From: Candidatus Dadabacteria bacterium
GTDB taxonomy: Bacteria; Desulfobacterota_D; UBA1144; Nemesobacterales; Nemesobacteraceae
Assembly: GCA_026709745.1 (NCBI GenBank)
Contig: JAPOSJ010000141.1
Location: 1-14,449 of the forward strand
Length of the DNA: 14,449 nucleotides
Reading direction: 5' to 3'
In this document: in pieces, positions 13,365 through 14,449 of the stretch
Position numbering within the stretch: position 1 is the first letter of the stretch
Layout of the letters: each line of letters begins with the position of its first letter
Program-made: the position numbers and the translations under genes
The notes under the pieces: generated by a model
What the model was told of the DNA's origin: nothing
Seen by the model: only the letters and a program-made list of their open reading frames with translations
The model's database searches: none

Positions 13365-13838
13365 CTAAAAAAGAGTGCTTTGGGGCTCAGGTGGAACTTC
13401 TATGTTCGCATCTTTAATCAAACAGTTAAGTGCCCCGTAAAGATCACTATAACGATCAGTTTGCTCAGTGTAGCCATCCTCCCGGGATCCAATTCTTTGA
13501 TATCGCTCAGTAGCAAAATGAATATGAAAATCGTAGAAAGTCACACCTTCAATATGGTTTGTGTGCTCATGGCTCTTGCCATTGTAACGAAGAAGTCGAA
13601 AAAATTGATTCGATTGAGGAATCCGAGTTGCCAAGATAATAGAAAAATCAAGTGAATTAATGTGGCTCTTTCTAAAAATGATGCGGAATTTCCCTTCTGC
13701 GTTGCCAGTAAAATCTAGATGCTGTTCGTCATGTCCACGCTTAGATTTCAGAGCAATTCTTTTGCGCCAGTCAGTAGGTAAAAACTTTTGTTCTTGCAAC
13801 AACAATTCAATTTCCTCTTCTGAATATATTATAGCCAT
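13365..13838 (-). CDS. DUF6978-like protein, partner of the DUF1828 protein
   Basis: The product has 157 residues and is the first gene of the two-gene cassette. An N-terminal helix with EEEIELLLQEQKFLP (7-21) precedes a beta-rich body. Two strands, KFRIIFRKSHI (50-60) and DFSIILATRI (64-73), lead to LLRYNGKSHEHTNH (82-95) and a strand with DFHIHFATERYQRIG (103-117). It ends in a helix with SDLYGALNCLIKDANI (131-146). The histidine cluster H90, H92, H95, H105 and H107 and the HxN...HIH layout recall the DUF6978 family; I rank this as likely, not certain. The coding DNA is AT-rich: bases 13621-13680, for instance, have 19 G+C out of 60. The ribosome binding site is weak (GAG before the ATG at 13838). 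The histidines could bind metal or RNA, but no function is known. Confidence 0.65.
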   Translation of the reverse strand: MAIIYSEEEIELLLQEQKFLPTDWRKRIALKSKRGHDEQHLDFTGNAEGKFRIIFRKSHINSLDFSIILATRIPQSNQFFRLLRYNGKSHEHTNHIEGVTFYDFHIHFATERYQRIGSREDGYTEQTDRYSDLYGALNCLIKDANIEVPPEPQSTLF

Positions 13839-14014
13839 CGCTTACTCTAGTCCAATCAAGCATTGCCATAAAGTTAGAGTTAGATGATATTGCGCACCAG
13901 AAGTTTTCCTGTGGATAATCATTGATTCATAATTCAGCACAATTCCCGCACCTAGGACAATCTGAAGCATAAAATAACTATATTTCTAGCGTCTTAAATA
14001 TTATATCAATTCTT

Positions 14015-14045
14015 TTGTTATGAAGTAAATTTGTTCTCATAACAA
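14015..14045. repeat. perfect 9-bp inverted repeat in the 13839-14136 intergenic region
   Basis: TTGTTATGA (14015-14023) and TCATAACAA (14037-14045) are exact reverse complements separated by 13 bases. They lie in the 298-base AT-rich divergent region between the two-gene cassette and the aminotransferase gene. No coding frame is convincing there. The arms would suit a dimeric regulator of either divergent gene. A G+C-poor stem is unlikely to terminate transcription. Confidence 0.5.
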
Positions 14046-14072
14046 CCCCGAACATAAACTCCGAAAAAGGAA

Positions 14073-14101
14073 TTGTAACAGTCAAAATGTTAGGGTAGGC
14101 T
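14073..14101 (+). promoter_or_regulatory. weak promoter candidate for the aminotransferase gene
   Basis: TTGTAA (14073-14078) and TAGGCT (14096-14101) are 17 bases apart. The -10 match is poor, so this is only the best candidate in the leader, giving a start near 14108 and a leader of about 30 bases. Confidence 0.3.
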
Positions 14102-14136
14102 ATCGGCTTTCATTTATCACACAGGAGAAATACCAA

Positions 14137-14449
14137 ATGAAAAGATTGCTGCTGACCCCAGGCCCCGTGGCGGTCCCAAGCGAAATAATGGTTGAGATGG
14201 CAAGACCGCTCATTCATCACAGGACCAAGGAATTTGAAGCCGTATTCGAGAGAGCAAGAGAAGGTCTGAAAGAGGTTTTTCAGACAGAAAGCGAAGTTTT
14301 CATACTTGCGGCTTCAGGAACCGGCGCAATGGAAGGAGCAGTGGTAAACACACTTCGCACAGGCGACAAGGGGATCCCTGTAAACGCCGGAAAGTTCGGA
14401 GAGAGCTGGGGAAAAATCCCCCGGGCTCATGGCCTAAACTCGGCCGACA
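14137..14449 (+). CDS. class V aminotransferase, alanine/serine-glyoxylate type (partial, 5' end)
   Basis: The first 104 codons are present; the gene runs off the window. The PLP-dependent class V family transfers amino groups between alanine or serine and glyoxylate or related acids. The N-terminus MKRLLLTPGPVAVPSEIM (1-18), the IHHRTKEF stretch (26-33) and VFILAASGTGAMEG (54-67) are diagnostic, the last being the cofactor-phosphate region. VNAGKFGESWGKI (81-93) also matches. The PLP-binding lysine lies beyond the edge. The start is set by AGGAGA nine bases upstream of the ATG at 14137. Which of serine-pyruvate, alanine-glyoxylate or phosphoserine-related activity applies cannot be decided from this fragment. 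Confidence 0.9.
   Translation, partial: MKRLLLTPGPVAVPSEIMVEMARPLIHHRTKEFEAVFERAREGLKEVFQTESEVFILAASGTGAMEGAVVNTLRTGDKGIPVNAGKFGESWGKIPRAHGLNSAD

Noticed and set aside
13910..13918. Exact DnaA box (TTATCCACA on the minus strand)
   Set aside because: A single 9-mer can occur by chance in a window this size. There is no cluster of boxes, no AT-rich unwinding array and no dnaA/dnaN neighbour, so it is not an origin.

Overview
The window reads as a chromosomal stretch of a diderm (Gram-negative-type) bacterium. Two lipoproteins with lipoboxes, an outer-membrane beta-barrel porin with a signal peptide, a PilM-like protein and a good sigma-54 promoter all point that way. Base composition is intermediate and the gene mix (RNase R, fmt, nadK, prfB, amt, class V aminotransferase) is housekeeping. 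A Deltaproteobacteria-related lineage or a marine candidate phylum such as Dadabacteria would fit, but I cannot fix the taxonomy from sequence alone. No rRNA, CRISPR, transposon or prophage core genes are seen.

Layout. 1-210: AT-rich, no complete gene, with an imperfect palindrome at 57-80. 211-2175 (-): RNase R. 2290-2472 (+): a 60-residue two-helix membrane protein with its own promoter. 2511-5156 (-): a compact set transcribed in the order XRE regulator, two-TM protein with an extracytoplasmic domain, small lipoprotein, PilM-like ATPase. The first three overlap by a few bases. 5157-5633: 477 bases with no convincing gene but two adjacent hairpins. 5634-6074 (-): DUF3574 lipoprotein. 6150-6222 (-): tRNA-Phe. 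6295-6332: terminator-like hairpin. 6412-8914 (-): ammonium transporter followed by a BBP2-type porin, preceded by a near-consensus sigma-54 promoter at 8961-8978. 9194-10147 (+): fmt, meeting tail-to-tail an overlapping small PD-(D/E)XK-like gene. 10133-12470 (-): prfB, nadK and that small gene as an overlapping operon. prfB carries the classic programmed +1 frameshift (CTT TGA C), so its reading frame is split. 12568-13838 (-): a tight two-gene cassette of unknown function, a DUF6978-like protein then a DUF1828/DUF1829 protein. 14137-14449 (+): the start of a class V aminotransferase cut by the window edge.

How it fits together. The amt-porin pair looks like a nitrogen-responsive uptake operon covering both membranes. 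The prfB operon puts nadK and an uncharacterised protein downstream of RF2's autoregulatory frameshift. The two places most likely to hide undescribed biology are the DUF6978-like/DUF1828 cassette, which is AT-richer at its upstream end than the neighbouring core genes, and the XRE-sensor-lipoprotein-PilM cluster, where PilM occurs without pilN, pilO, pilP or pilQ.
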